Shown one piece after another: positions 1-14,418 of a stretch of 64,000 nucleotides of DNA. Position 1 is the first letter of the stretch; each line of letters begins with the position of its first letter. Location: NCBI RefSeq assembly GCF_031877795.1, contig NC_133971.1, forward strand, positions 3,032,195-3,096,194, in the 5' to 3' direction. Source of the stretch: Strix aluco (Eukaryota; Chordata; Aves; Strigiformes; Strigidae). A model generated the notes under the pieces. The model did not search any database. It worked only from the letters and a program-made list of their open reading frames with translations, and had not been told where the DNA came from. The translations under genes were made by a program, and so were the position numbers.

Positions 1-3000
1 ACTGGACGATTTAGCAAATTAATGTAGCTGTTGTTTTTTAAGTTTCTCATTTTCTACAGAACCAAACACAGGCGCTATATGCGTGCTGACCAGGCTAAAG
101 TATGTCCCGTGGTGATAACTGCAGTGAACCCCTGAAAGGCAAGGCCAAGGTATCGATGTCCAGTCCTCTCCACTGACACCCAGCCCACATGTGGCTGTGA
201 GAAAGCACTGTAAAAATAATGGAAACCCAAGATATTCCCACATCACAGGGGGTAGCTTCCATTTTTTGTAAACACGTTTTGCCTACAGCACTAGCGAGGG
301 TTTCAGGAATCAAAATATGAATTAAATATGAAAATATGTATTCTCAACCAGCAGGGATGAGCACCATCTTTACCACCAGACCTTTTGCAACCCGGCTCTC
401 AAACCACTTCTCCTGCTTCTAAAAAGCATGAGAGCTCTTGCAACGAAACAGGCAGCAACATTTCAAAATAAATCCCTTTACAGACTTTAATCTGAGGGAA
501 AGAGATTCAAGGTCTGTCGCCAGTGGTAGGAGATAATCTTGTAGGGTAGCAAGAAGAAAGTGCTTGAGCTGTAGATAAAAGACGAACTCCTGCCGCGGAA
601 CATTATACAAATGCTGAAGATACTGGAAAGATGCCAGAGCTCCCTGGTGTTGCAGGCTGGAGACACGAGGTACACAGCCACCGTCCCGCCGAGTGGCAAA
701 GGAAAACAGTCGCCGAATTCGATCAAGCACAGCTACAGCAAGAGCCGGTGGGGACCTTTCATCTTCAGAGCTGTCAGAAAGCACGGCCGTTCCCCGAGAG
801 CCTTCGCCGCAGTGAACTGCCCTTTGTTTACCAACAGTGATGATGACTTAGATGGGGATGAAATAGGGGGAAGAGAGCTAACGGGACAATGACTTCTTTT
901 TATATTTCATCTATTTTAGTAGTGATGCATAGCCCATGCGAAATAATCCTGCAGCCAAAGCTGACACACTGTGTCACCATTAACTTTGTTAAGAGCCACT
1001 TACCATAATTTATAAAAAAACAAAGAGTTGTAAAATGTAGAGAGCTATGCTGAATGAAGGAGCCATTTATCATTGTCTAATGCAGGTAAAAAAAAAAAAA
1101 GAAAAGAGTACATGAAATAAGTTTGCAGATAAGCGAATTCATATGTAGTATAAATTGATCACAAAATGGAAGCAAGTGACAAAGTAATTGTCCTAGTAAC
1201 AGTTTGCTAGCTGTTTAGATGTTCTGCACATGTGACCTTGTGCTAGGAAATGTCCCAGAATAACAAAAACATGAAAAACTCACACCCTCTGCAAATCTCT
1301 GCAGGTTGGTAGTACTCAGACTTTGTGTTCCAAATGGATCTGAACGAATCATTATTTTATACAAAACAAAATACTGTCGAGATAAGACAAGGCTCAGGTT
1401 TGCGGATGGGGTGGGGTTGGCAGTAGACAGGTATGCTGGTGGACATGGACTGATGCTCCTTACGTTTGTCTTCCCAGATGACAAATGCGTGTTGATATCT
1501 GTTTCATATCTGGATGAAAAAAATTCGTAAAAAAACAGAAAGGTAATTACAATACTTGCCAACACATGCTCTCATTTACCATCATAGTGTTTATGAAGGC
1601 CACGCACTAAAATTGGGAATTGTATACATCTTCATTACTCCATTTTTTTTATTATTATGCCAGTAGTAATCAACACCACCTACAGCTCCAGCAAGGGCTT
1701 CAGCTCTGTCAGAAATAGCATACTGAAGCAAAAGATGCAATACTAAAATATGCATGAAATATGCACGAACATGATATGGGAAAGTTTTTACATGAATTTT
1801 AAAATCACATTCATGTACAATACTGTAAAATCCATTTAGACTCAAACACCTCATTGTTTCGGGCCATTGCGGGGTTGCTGTTGAAACCTATTAACTGCAC
1901 TTGAGCACAAACAGCCATTCTCTGGGCAGTTCATTAAAATCCACCCTTTCTTAAGCTCGAAGGGACTTCTGACTGTTTAGTTCCCATGGGAAATATTAAA
2001 AGAAAAAAATTGCAGAGAAAAATCATAGCATGTCACAACAGTTAATAATAGCTACAAATGGAGTAATTTTAAATAGTTTGCATTAACTTGATGGGATAAA
2101 TATTCTGAGGTACTCAAGACCCTTAGGGAGAAGTGTCACAGGGATAAGCCATAGTGTGAAATTGCTATTTGAGTGCTGAATACCAATTATTTGTGATTTA
2201 CTGTAATTTACTTTTAAACCCAGGAGCTTACCCAAAAGCAGTTGGTGTATGTTTTAAATGATGCATCAAGGACTTGAGATGTGAAATATCCAGGGACAGC
2301 AACAGGAACACCCTCAGACAATGTTCAAGTTACTTCCAACTATCATATGAAAAAAAAAAAAAATATAGGGAAAATGTGAGAAGGGAGACACTGAGAGTGA
2401 CATGTACATAGACTATTCTGCATCCGGGCAGCTACAGTACTGAAAATTAATACAACTACATAATCTATTTTTGAGCAAGTTTAGTCTTGCGAAGAGATGA
2501 AAAACAGGTGGAGTGGGAGCCCACCCAGTCATACGTACTACATGGTTGTGACACATGGGCAAGAAGCTGAATTTTGTCCTTTTTAATGAGCTGCGGAATG
2601 GAGCTGGTTGGAAAAGAGAGTCTCTGCTCTGGGGAACACGCTTCTGCTTGAACCTCTTGAGGTCATTGCATCTTAGCCTTTTAACACCTTTCTCATGCCT
2701 GGAACCAACCTCTCCTCCTACACCAACCAATTTCTTGACCAATGAACTTCAGCGCAGCCGTTTTGCCCAGGGAGAGCAGATGTTAGATCAGAGTGGGACT
2801 CAGGGCACCCAGCTTCAGCCACCCAAACATCCATTATGCAGCCCAAGTTGGCTCACACAGGCACCCAACACCATCAGGTATCAGCAGGAAGTGATGCACT
2901 GCAGCCCCTGATCTTAAGATTGAGTGAAAATATGTCTTTCTCCATTAATTATAAAGGTGAGTCAATAGCTTGTCTGTTACTCACCTGATCTGTAGTTGGT

Positions 3001-3447
3001 CAACTGATTTGAAGTTCGGTGAAATGAATCCAAAGCACAATTACATGTTTTCATGGTGGAGGCGAGACAATCCAGCTTTCAGAAAGCAGGATATTATTTA
3101 TTTAGAATAGATGTACCCATTATATAACAGCCTACATTTGTCAAATTTCTGCTTGAAGATGCAAGTAGTTTAAGGCTAAATCCACACTATACTCCAAATG
3201 GAAGCTTCTACCCATGACAAGTCCAAATCTGTTCTGTGGTTATGTTGCAAGAAAACAAGCCCTTGATCAGGCACAGGATTGAAGGGTATTGTGGAAATAA
3301 CTAGTGAGAAATTTTCAGAGCTCTGCTGACCAAAGCCCACTAAAGGAACACAATTTCAACAACTGCCACCACTTATCCTTTCGGCAATACCACTGAATCT
3401 TCAAGGAGCATCCAGATGATGCTCTTAAGTCATATGGTTTAGTTTTA
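1..3447. other. Intergenic, mostly unique AT-rich DNA
   Basis: Apart from the LINE ORF2-like frame at 419-847 nothing coding was recognised. Short A-runs occur at about 1087 and 2350. The frames at 1215-1565, 2413-2742 and 2555-2911 show no family similarity. Confidence 0.6.
419..847 (-). mobile_element. Remnant of a LINE ORF2 C-terminal region (Tx1/L1-like), minus strand
   Basis: The minus strand is open for about 143 codons between a TAA at 848-850 and a stop at 419. Near its middle it reads GALASFQYLQHLYNVPRQEF, followed by YLQLKHFLLATLQ. This matches my memory of the segment after the reverse transcriptase in Tx1/L1-type ORF2 proteins (G-x-sF-x-LQ-x-yNiPr-x-f-x-YLQLrHFl). No reverse transcriptase motif, 3' tail or target duplication was found, so it is a fragment. 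CR1 does not have this motif. Alternatives are a chance frame or an unrecognised exon. I made no alignment. Confidence 0.4.
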
Positions 3448-3529
3448 GGTAATCCTGCGAGGAGCAGGAAGTTGGACACGATGATCCTTATGGGTTCTTT
3501 CCAACTTCAGGTATTCTGTGATTCTGTGA
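3448..3529 (+). mobile_element. CR1 LINE 3'-end fragment
   Basis: GGAGCAGGAAGTTGGACACG, then a degenerate CCTTCCAACTC-like part, and the terminal ATTCTGTGATTCTGTG are the classic avian CR1 3' end. Only about 80 bases are left. Confidence 0.85.
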
Positions 3530-4239
3530 ATCTTACATCAGGTCATTTGCAGGATGGACCAGATAATGTCCTTTGTAGGTGCAGGTCAATGTCGATAATG
3601 CTAATAATTCCCACTTTACAAGATCTCCATCTGGTTGTGGCTCCAAATCCTTTAAGTGCAGTAAGAGTTATCTCTTGCACAACTCTCTACACTTTTATTC
3701 TCTTTGTAACCAGTGATCTAACATTTTCTCATGCTGTTTGTCTGCATTGAAAAAGTAGATACTTGCAGAAGTTACCTAACACAGACTTTGTGTTATGAAA
3801 GAAGCATCTTTTTCCTGATCCATGTTGTCAGAAGTACAAACCACTAGCAAAGCTATCTGTAACACCTGCAATATTCGTACAGAAGATCCTGAGTGTCTCA
3901 CAAAACCTTGCTTCTATACCTCATCACTACGTGTCTAAGTATTCTTTGATTTTACAACATCACTTTCATGACAAGTCACATAAAAATAAATGTGCTGTGA
4001 ATTGATTTTAAATAGCCAATGCTGGAAACTACAGTGATTTTGATTGAAGAACTTCACTTTAACAAGGTCAAAAGGCTTCGTTCCAGATTTTTTAGAGCAA
4101 TGGGAAATTTGAACTGCTAGACATGAAGCAACATGATTTGAAAAGAACCTGAGGACCAGGTGAACAAGCTGAACTAAGCCATCAATCTGCTGTTGTGGCA
4201 AACGAGACCACGTGCTGGGCTCTATTACTAAGGTGGAGG

Positions 4240-4743
4240 GATGGGTTGATGAGGCTGCATCTGAAATGTTGCATCATCTTTTGCACCTCCAAGTACAAGA
4301 CAGCGACTGACCCACATATTGAAGAAAGTCTGGAGGAGAAAGGGCCACTAAGATAGGGGGCTGGATCACAGTAACCATGAGTAAAAGGCTAAAGGAACTG
4401 GGATTGTTTAGCCTGGAGAAGAGAAGGCTTGAGGGGTATCTAACTGCAGTCTTCCATGACCAAAAGTGGAGTTACAGAGATGGAACCTTCTCAGAAGTGC
4501 ACAGAAAAAGGATGAGAGGCAACAGCCACAGGTTACAGCAGAAGGAATTCCAGTTGTACATAAGGAAAAAAACCTCTTCCCCTTGTGAGTGGTTAAGCCC
4601 TGCAACAGGTTGCCCAAGGCAGCTGCAGTGTCCTCATCCCTGGACATATTCAAAAGTGGACAAAGCCCTGGGCAACGTGATCTACTGTTGAAGCAGAAAA
4701 GGAGGTTGGACTCAATAGCTGCTAGTGGTCCCTTCCAAGCTGA
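4240..4743 (+). mobile_element. Old truncated CR1 LINE, 3' part
   Basis: Landmarks in order are GGCTAAAGGAACTGGGATTG, TTTAGCCTGGAGAAGAGAAGG, the degraded middle, CAACAGGTTGCCCAAGGCAG, TCATCCCTGGACATATTCAA, and GGAGGTTGGACTCAATAGCT before TCCCTTCCAA. All are the CR1 end in sense orientation. It is more diverged than the copy at 29.8 kb, lacks the terminal octamers and ends in a T-run. Confidence 0.85.
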
Positions 4744-6524
4744 TTTTTTTTTTTTATTACCACTTATTTCTGTTGTCTTTATTTCATGAAGTTAGCGCTT
4801 TGTCATACCTCCAGTTAGTTCTGTTTGACATATTTTTCCATAGCTAAGTAGTTTTGTCTGAAATGCAAGATGCTTTCCTGTGTTCCACAAACTCCACTTC
4901 CTGGTTGCAGCAGAACATGTCATTAGTATTTCCTCACATTTTGGAATGAGGGACACAAAATCCAGGTTGTGAGAGGAAAAATCTCCTTCTTTAACACACT
5001 ATCCCGCCAATACCAGAGGAGTCTCCACCCTCTCAGCTCACCAGAAGCCTCCTCCAGAAGAGCAGGCTTTACTCCTTCAGTTTCACAGCTGCCCATGGAT
5101 ACACTTCTCAATGGTATTCTCAGGCTACGGAATATTGAATAGCATCTGAGACAGGATTTTAGAATAATTTTTGTGTAATTTTGAGTAATTTTAATAGAAG
5201 TAGTAGAGGAGGAGAGATTTGGTAGAGCATTTCTAACTTTCACTACAACAGCATATGAGATGAGAAGTTAATCCTCTTCCCTGCCAGATTAATTATGAAA
5301 TGTCAAAAATACATTTTAAAGTTTCATCAATTTCCCTAACTCTTTTTACCTCTTAAACTGGAAGCTTTACCACATTTTTAATCTATTTCGATTCAACCAG
5401 TAGGCAGAAGTTCTCCCATTCCACAATTTTCTTTAAAATTTTCTATCCTAGATATTAGCAAACACTTTTTTGCCTATACAAATGGCAACTGATACACATA
5501 TATGCATTCCTATAAGAAATAAACTGGTCTTCAATCTTGAAAGCTTATCTCTGAAAAAAAAATCCTAAAGCATTTTAAAATATATTTTTCACATTTCATT
5601 TTGTCCTACTTTTTCCCTTCATTTGAAAAGGCATTTTCATTTAAAAGGATTAAATTCAACTGCGATATATTTCTTTCACTGAAGTAAAAGTTATTCTTGG
5701 TATTACATTGGGTTCTGATTGTCTCTCATATTCACAATACAGTTTTTCTACTATAGATTTGTGCAAAAATGTATGCACATAAAATCACTCCACATTCTAC
5801 TTCTTCTGAAATAGTGTTGTGTCTTCAATATTGCTCTGAAATACTGAACTCAGTTTTTAAAGAAATCACAAATTAATACAAATTTTACTGCTGCTTAGTC
5901 TTTCTTCTGACTACAACCATGACCACAAAGCACCCAGGTTCATAGACCTCAGCTTCTTCCTCATTTGCCTCCAATCCTGTTGGACTCGTTCTGCCTCATG
6001 GGAAGAGTATGAGATGATAAACCTCTGAGTAGTGCTGAGTTATCATCCTTTTCATTCATTCTACTGCTGTTGGTGTGAAACCTTTTTATGCTACAGCTCC
6101 TATCACAGGGAAAAGATTACTTATCTCCCTGTCCTGTAACTTGTATTTTTCTTTCAAATCTTAAAATCAATCTCAATAATTTTCTCTTGTTGATAAATCA
6201 TAATTTCTTTTTCAGCAACTTTTATGTGGCAATTGATTCTGTAATACTTCCTCTGAAAAAGATTGTCTGCACAGTTTAAAGATTTTTTCACATTTTTTCT
6301 CCATGTTTCCTTTCTCTCCCTAAGACTGAAGTCACATCATATAGCTCTAAAGAAAGGTATCATCTAGGCCTGCTTACGGCTTTAACCACAGCCAGGTTGT
6401 ACCAATGGATAAAACAGGTAGGTGCATATCTTCCAGTGAATTCATATTTTTTAACTCTCTTGTCCATGCTGAAAGTACTGCTTATAGTTGATAGTTATTT
6501 CAAATTCCAAATTGAAGCTTATAG
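4744..6524. other. Intergenic, AT-rich, no features seen
   Basis: Low-complexity pyrimidine-rich stretches but no repeat family, RNA gene or exon was recognised. Confidence 0.6.
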
Positions 6525-6669
6525 AAAGGAAGGAAGGAAGGAAGGAAGGAAGGAAGGAAGGAAGGAAGGAAGGAAGGAAGGAAGGAAGGAAGGAAGGAAG
6601 GAAGGAAGGAAGGAAGGAAGGAAGGAAGGAAGGAAGGAAGGAAGGAAGGAAGGAAGGAAGGAAGGAAGA
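6525..6669. repeat. (AAGG)n microsatellite
   Basis: About 36 uninterrupted units of GGAA/AAGG, joined directly to the AAAG tract. All long open frames here on both strands are just the repeat translated. Confidence 0.98.
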
Positions 6670-7060
<391 letters not shown>

Positions 7061-10000
7061 TATGTCCTTATTAAAAACAAAATTTTGTTTACCAAACATG
7101 TGAGGACAGAGGAAGGGAAAGGCATCTGTAGATTTAGCAGTCAGGCCCCAAACACCAATTTAAATAACTATTGCTCAGAGAAAGAATGTGCCCCAAAATG
7201 TCACATTTAAGCCAAATCCTCCTCAAGAATAGGTCTTCCTTTCTCAGAGGAAAAGAAATGTAAGGTATGACTATTTCAGGAACTGTCACGAATCCTTTGG
7301 AGCTCATCTCCTTTATCTTGTAGGACAGAATTCATTTTTTTTTTTTTAGGATTTGTCCCTATTCCACTTTAGTACTTATAATTAATGCTGTATGACTCTT
7401 CCTTGACTGCTTGTATCTCGAGAACTCAACAGGTCCAGTATCCGTCTCTTTTCTCCCTTTTTTTTGTAGAAGAAGCTGTAAATATCAGCTAATTCACTTA
7501 CAGGTCATTTTTTGGTTTACTATCCTTTTCAAGGAAGAAACAGCAACTTTATGAGACACTAACTTTCTTCTCCTCCTTTGTACGCCCTTGTACAATTCAC
7601 AGTTGTGAAGGCTCTGGGTCTTGTCCTGTGAGAACAAGAGCCTTAAATTTTTAATGGCAAAATGTTTTAAAATACTCATATTTTTTAAAATTGGTCAAGT
7701 AACTACGTTCAAAGCTTTTCACTTATGCAAAACGGACTTGATAAAGGTCCTTTTAAATGGTGCTGCCTCAGTATTCATTAAGCTGAAACACAAATCTAGC
7801 TATGTTGGACATTTGCAATTAACTCTATCACCATTTTCCACAGCACAATTAGGCAGTGGATAGCCTGAACTCGAAGTAACACGCTTGAAATAAATAGCTT
7901 CTCACAATACTTAAAATCACAATAAACCAAAAGATGTAGCTTATTTTCTGTTAATACTGTAGGTGGTATGCAAGACTAGCTAATCTCAGTTTGATACCTG
8001 TGAAAACATATTTAACACCTTAATTGTCTAATGATTTATTTTTAAAATTTCATTATTTATACTCCAGAAGAAACATTCGATGATCCCAACATATATAACA
8101 CTACAAGAATTTCAAGCTTAGTGTTAAAATTTCTACATACATTGCTTATAAATAAAGTGCTAGCCATTGTTTTACTTTTTTTTTTTTTTTTCATGCAGTC
8201 AACAAAATAAGATAAAGACTCTTGGTAATACCAAAATAGATTTCTCTTCCTGCTGCAAAAGTAGCTTTTACTTCCCATATCTACACATTCTTTCTCTTTG
8301 AGATACAGCTGGCTTCCCAGACTCTGTGGTAGGAGTTACTGACAGGATAATCTAGTGTTCAGCTTCCCTGTATTCAAGTACTCCCTTTCATGAAAGAGTG
8401 TAAAATTTGATTTTCAAGACTTCTAAAATTTTTATATTCAGTTTTTGCTGAATTTATGGTATAAGCAGTTTTCTTATTGTGTGATCTTAACTTCATTTAT
8501 CTGCATTCAACACGTCTTTAACAACGATTTATCGATTCTTCGGTTACGAAATTAAATTCTGTATCAATACCCAATCTATAAGTAATAAGGGTGATATACA
8601 TGTTCAGGTTAACACTCCTAGCTGATCTTTGGACAACTCCTTCAAAGAACATTCCTTCATCTGTGTTGCAGTTTTTCACTGGGTATGTATTTCTTCAGAC
8701 ATCAATAGTTTCTTTTTAGGCACATAAAATACCTGGCTACTCACTTTTGCAAAATGTTCCTGTTTTCTGTGGATTTTGTGGCTCTGCATGAACACACAGC
8801 TCTTTGCTCTGGGTAGAGTTCTTCATGTTGCTTCCTGAAAACACATTTCATCTACATTCTCCAGACTCCTCTGAAGTCTCAGATTGTGCTTTTTCTAGCG
8901 TATTCCTGTGGGTTTGACCTTTGTAGTCCAGCATGGCACTGTCTTATTTCCTTTCCAAATCTAGTCTATTTTTATTCTTATGAATATTTTATTCTTATGA
9001 AAGTCTAGCAATTTGTTCACACTTCCCTCTAGCCTTTCCCCTCCTCCCACAAATTTTATCTAGGAACTTTTAGTATTCTTTTTCTTAATGTTCTTGCTTT
9101 TATTTTTCTTGGATCTGTGATCATAATTACAATCTTATTTAAAAAAAGGATTCACAAGCCTTGGCTTATCAGCTTTACATATGCTACACATGCCTTAAAA
9201 GTCTTTCTCTCTTGAGTGAGATCAATAGCAGAACTCAAAAATACTGTGTTGAGGAGACTGTGTTGAGGACAGTTCCACCATTTCAAAATTGCTGTCTGCT
9301 TAAGCTAGGTCTCTTAACTGGCCTACTTTCCCTTACTTAAATGTATACTGCTAAGAAAACACAGGTAGTCTACCTAGGACTTTTCAAAAAAATGAAATAC
9401 CCTTTGCTTCCAATCCTCTTTGTTAACAACACTTGGTTTCATAAAGAAACAATTTTCTTATTCAGAGTTAATTAAATGATCTTTACTAATTTAAATTAAA
9501 GGATTTGGGCTTCTTTGGAGTTTCTACTTTCCCTGCAATTTTTAGCTACCATCTTCTGGTTCTGCTTTCATTTCTCATATTATAGACTAGCAGTTAATGA
9601 GGTTACAATTGAAACACCATTTCATGAGGGCCATGAGGACTGTTAGACACTAATGCTAATGTCAGAGGAAAAAATTCATGAGAGCAGAGATTTAAGTTTC
9701 TCTGCAAGGCTAACTGACTAATAGGCAACTGATAATTAAAGTTGATTGATCCAGACTCTCCAGAGGATATCACATTGCAACCCAAACCACTTAAGGGGAT
9801 AATTAATTTATATATATATACCATCTTACCCTTAGAAATTTTGGCCATGGAATAATATTGCACTGAAAGTATGTTTTGTGTAGTATATTTGTGTACACTA
9901 GGTGTACTTTTGCTTCTTGTCAAAGAGGCTGCATTGTAACTTACAAGGTTAAAAGAAAACCCTACACACTCTGACACTTCAAAGAGTTAGAGTAGAAGAT

Positions 10001-10664
10001 GGATAATCAGTAACTGTTTTGGTTTTAAACTCCAACTAGAAACACAGCAGTATAACTCTGCAGTCAACAGACAGGGAATTGCTCATTTTAAAATCATAAA
10101 TATTTCAAAATAATTTATAGCACAGTACTGTAAGATTAAAAATGTTTTTAATGAGAATAATTCTTAGGAGGATATGCTGCTGTACTGAAATTCTGCTTAC
10201 ACCATGCCCAAGTCTTTAAATGCCACACATCTAAAATGTTACTTTCAACTCATAAAAAAAAAAAAAAATAGACTGATGATTCACTTTGTCACAACGAGTA
10301 CCAAATTTTTATGAAATTTACCAGAAATTAACTGCCTTCTAGCAGACCTCTTCAAGAGCAACTGCGTTGGCATGTTTGTCAACCCTGACCTTCAGCATAA
10401 GGGATGGGAGTTTGTTTTGAGGGTTTGAACAGGACCTATCTCAGAGACATAGGAGGCGTGACTGTCGCACAGTTGGCTAGTGCATTCCCACATCCCCTCA
10501 AATCTTTAAGGCAAGAATAAAGAATTGCTGATTTTGTAAATAATTTAAATCTTTGGCTCTTTGTCTGGTCCTGTGGGGAACGGTATGTGTGTGTGTGTAG
10601 TATCAGTATGACCTACCCTGTTCTACATAAAAGAAACCAAGACTCCAACTCGTAGTAATTTGGG

Positions 10665-10677
10665 TGCCCTCTGCTGA
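10665..10677 (-). promoter_or_regulatory. CTCF-like motif, minus orientation
   Basis: TGCCCTCTGCTGA on + is TCAGCAGAGGGCA on minus, close to the strong CTCF core. Confidence 0.4.
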
Positions 10678-13600
10678 ACCTTCGCTGGTGGCACAGATGG
10701 TTTCTGAATACCAATGTGCATCGCACACTTTGTTGTTGGTGAAGAATGACATACCTGCTTCTGTAATCAAATGGATAAGGGGCCTGCGAACAGCTGACTG
10801 TGGTTGTTTCTTGCAGAGGAAAAGGGGGGAGAAAAAAACATAGCTCTTTTATGTAAGCTTGATGCATCACGTTTGGATCCAGACTCCAGTACAGGAGTGA
10901 CTCTTTAAGTATCACAGCCTGTTCACAAGCATAATGTGTAAACTGAGGGTTATATTTTGAAACTTTTGCTATTCTGACACAAGGAGTGATGGCTGGGGGA
11001 AGGGAAAAGGGGAAAAATTCATGTGTGTAAATGCAGTGTGCCACATGGTCTCTCCTGCTTGCTTATGACAGAGACCATTCTCCTTCACAATCTAAACCAA
11101 CCTTTTAACCACAGACTACCTCAGCAGTTACCGGGGTGGGAATCAGTCCTCCTCCCCTACATTATTGGCTTGTACTAACTTCTCTGACCCAACGAATCTT
11201 GAATTATTTCATACACAGGTGAAAAAAAAAGGAGCAAAAAGCAACACCATCTCACAGTAATGGGTAAACGGATCCTTATTCCTGTCAGGGGGAGAGCGGC
11301 AAGTTTTAGCATTTCAGGGTGAGGAGGGGACTGTTGGGAAACCAAGTGGCACATGCTGCAAAAAGGCAATTAAATAGGTGGAAAAACTATACAGTGCTGC
11401 CGTGCTTCCAAAGCACATATATGAAATTCCAAAACACATATACAAAATTCCAAAATATATTTTAGCAGGTATGCTGTGTCTGAAATCATACCCCTTCCCG
11501 TGTCAGTGCTTCCTTACTAACTTGCTCCAGGAAGCTCAAAAGTTTAGAGTTTCTGGGTCCTTCTTGGGAAGCTGATCTACTCTCGTGGGCTTAACAAAGG
11601 GTGCCTCATGCCGTCCCGTAGCAGGCATGCAGAAGTTAAGCATTGCAGCTCTCACTGCTGGGGCATCACAGTAACTTTTTTGGATTTAGTCCAGAAACAA
11701 CATATGGGGAGATGAAGAATGGCAGCAGATGTAAAATGGGCAGAGAGACAGACTATAGTGTTGAGACAGGAGGAAAGGGAAAAGATGAAGGCAAAAGTAA
11801 AGATAAATAAAATACAGAAGCACAGTGATGGCAGAGGAGAAAAGCCACACAGGAGATTGCACCTCAGGAATAAACAGAGGAGAAAAGTGAATGGGAAAAA
11901 AAACAGAAAACGATACTAGAGCAGAAAAGATATGTAGAAACAGAAATGTGTCCCAGGGGACAATCTGGACAGAAAACACTACATCCAAAAAAAGGAAAAC
12001 AGGGGAAAAAAATTATTGAAGGGAAAATCAGGCTGACAGGTGAATGAATTATTGAGCTTTGTTAGCTGTAAAATAAAAATAACACACACACCAAGACACG
12101 TATCGTTCTTGCATTCCCACATCTAGACGGAGACAAGCAGCCCTAAGCTGTATACATACAACATGAATCACAGCCTCTTCTTCTGATGAGTTCTGGTTTA
12201 ATTAACATGAAAGAAGCATAACTTGACAAAGAGAACTGTGTTTAGCAGTAAAATGGGATCTGTTTTCCTTCTTTCTTCTGTAATACACACACGCACACTT
12301 CCATCACTGCCGATCTGCACATTTAATGCTATTGCTACAGACTGTACTGAAGTTTTGGTACCTTGGTGAGGTGTTTCTTGCACCTTTCCTTCCTGTCTTC
12401 TGAGCACGTGTAAATGCAGCAGCCAGATGCAGTTCTTGTGCAAGGACCTGCTCAGCAAGGTCTTGCTGCTGGAGAAAAGCATGTTAGTTCTTTCCATCTA
12501 AAAACACCACACGTCCAGCTCATGCATTTCAATTATTCAAAGGCAGCATTTTTAAATTTTCTGAGATGCAAAAACATCCTGCCTAGGCAGGTGACATCAA
12601 AAAACCTTAATTAGGCCAAGGAGCAACCTGATGCTGTAATTCCTCTTATGCTTCCTCTCCTACGGCAGTGTCTAACTTAGCACAATCTCTGTGGTACCTC
12701 TTATCTCCCTTTAAAACGCTTGTTTTGTTGTTTTTTCCGTGCAAAATGGAGGATATCAGTTCAAACTCTAACCAAGGACATTCCTGACATATGCTCCTTT
12801 GTGTTTCATCTGGCTCACAGGTGGCAACTTCTGTTAGAAACACTGTCTTTTATTGAACCTAGTGATAAAAGATATACTCAATGTATCTTGATATTTAAAT
12901 TGATATCTGCTTAATAAATTATGGAGATATTCCAGTACAAGTACTTGAACTTCTAAAGAACAGTTATCTTTGCAACACAAGTGTGCCATAAACAGTTGCA
13001 GTGAATCAAAATTGACAGGGGAACTTGTTCAGAAAGTGTTTGCTTAGAAAAGCAATCATCAACCTGCTCCTCTGCTTTGCAGGAGTAGGACTTCAGGGAT
13101 TGGCTTCAGATTATGCTCAGTAACAGTACAGCTTGAAAGCACATGTAGACCAGTAGCTAGAGTAGGCATGGTGTCTGGAATCATAAAATGCACAGAAATC
13201 ACAAAACAGAAAAGGTGACTTCAGTACACAGCAATCCCTGTAACATACCAGAAGCAGCTAATGAAACAAATGAGAGCAGCAGGTGTAGGAAGGAAAAGAA
13301 AATAATGGAGCCCTAACTAAATGATTCAGGCTCCGAGCTTACCATTGTTGGTGTGTAAATAGCAGCACCCACGTTTTCAGAAGGATTCACACATACCTTT
13401 GTGGTACTGGCTATCTAACTGCTGCTGACTGTAAGGGCCACGCATAGGGGCACAAAGGCTTTGCATACATTCAACACACATGCCTATAAATGTGGGCACC
13501 TAAATACAAACATCTTGCTGTTTCTTTCATGCTAGTACAAATTAAGCTGCTAATGAGGCATTAGCTTTTTGGGCCAGAGCATTTAAATATCATCAACCTA

Positions 13601-14272
13601 TAGCATCAATTTCAGAGCAGGCTATGAAACTAGTTTTAAATAAGCAGAGTACCCACTTCCTTAATTGTAGTAAAAATACAGATGTAATTTTTAGTAAAGA
13701 CTTGCTGCAATTCATAAAACTGTCAAAAATTAAAACTTATTTGGGTCCATTTACATCACATCATCAAATATCACCCTTTTAATCAAGTGAGGGACAACCT
13801 TGACCGATCAAGGCAAAATCTGGTTTGCTTTTGTGTGGTATTTTTTCCTGTTGTGATACTTATAAACCCATTTTGGAAAAACTGGACAATTATCCCAGAC
13901 CATTTCAGTAGGGATGAGTACACAATCAAAAGGATGCAAGTGATGTATATTGAAACATTTGGCTGAAGATTCAGGAGAAGGAAAGAGAACTGTCCAGACA
14001 AGTTGATAAGAAACGGCCAAGGAGATGCCACTTGCACAGTGGGAGAGAAATCAGTTCCTGAAATGGCTACAGAAAGACCATGCAGAAAACTAAGTCCCTG
14101 GAGAGGACAAAAAATATTTTTGGCCTTTGTAGTTACTGATTCAGTAGTGTGCAGGCACAAACTGTTTAGAGAGAGCATCGGGCTAGAAGGGCAACTCAAA
14201 ATTGTTGCACGCTTCGGGCTTTGTTGCAGTCTAGAACTGTTTGCTCAAAGAACAGGTGTTTGCTTTCACCTT

Positions 14273-14418
14273 TACATTGTGACTTCCATTCAAAAGACAC
14301 AATGCGCTTTACAAACACATGCTTCACTTGAATCATCGCCCCCCCACCACCCCCCACAGGTATTTGCATTTCCATCGTGGCTTCCATGCAAGGGACATGG
14401 TGTGCTTTACAAACACAT
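14273..14418. repeat. Diverged ~98-bp tandem duplication
   Basis: GCTTTACAAACACAT occurs at 14306 and 14404, with similar sequence for about 30 bases before each (GTGACTTCCATTC versus GTGGCTTCCATGC). A C-rich insert lies between. Confidence 0.6.

Noticed and set aside
9603..9977. 124-codon minus-strand frame
   Set aside because: Composition is that of AT-rich non-coding DNA, with no recognisable domain.
10400..10580. Possible plus-strand LTR end (AATAAAG followed by TGTGGGGAAC)
   Set aside because: No TATA box, no clear TG/CA ends and no target duplication, so not called.
10613..11044. 143-codon minus-strand frame
   Set aside because: No motif or family resemblance, no plausible splice partners; chance frame.
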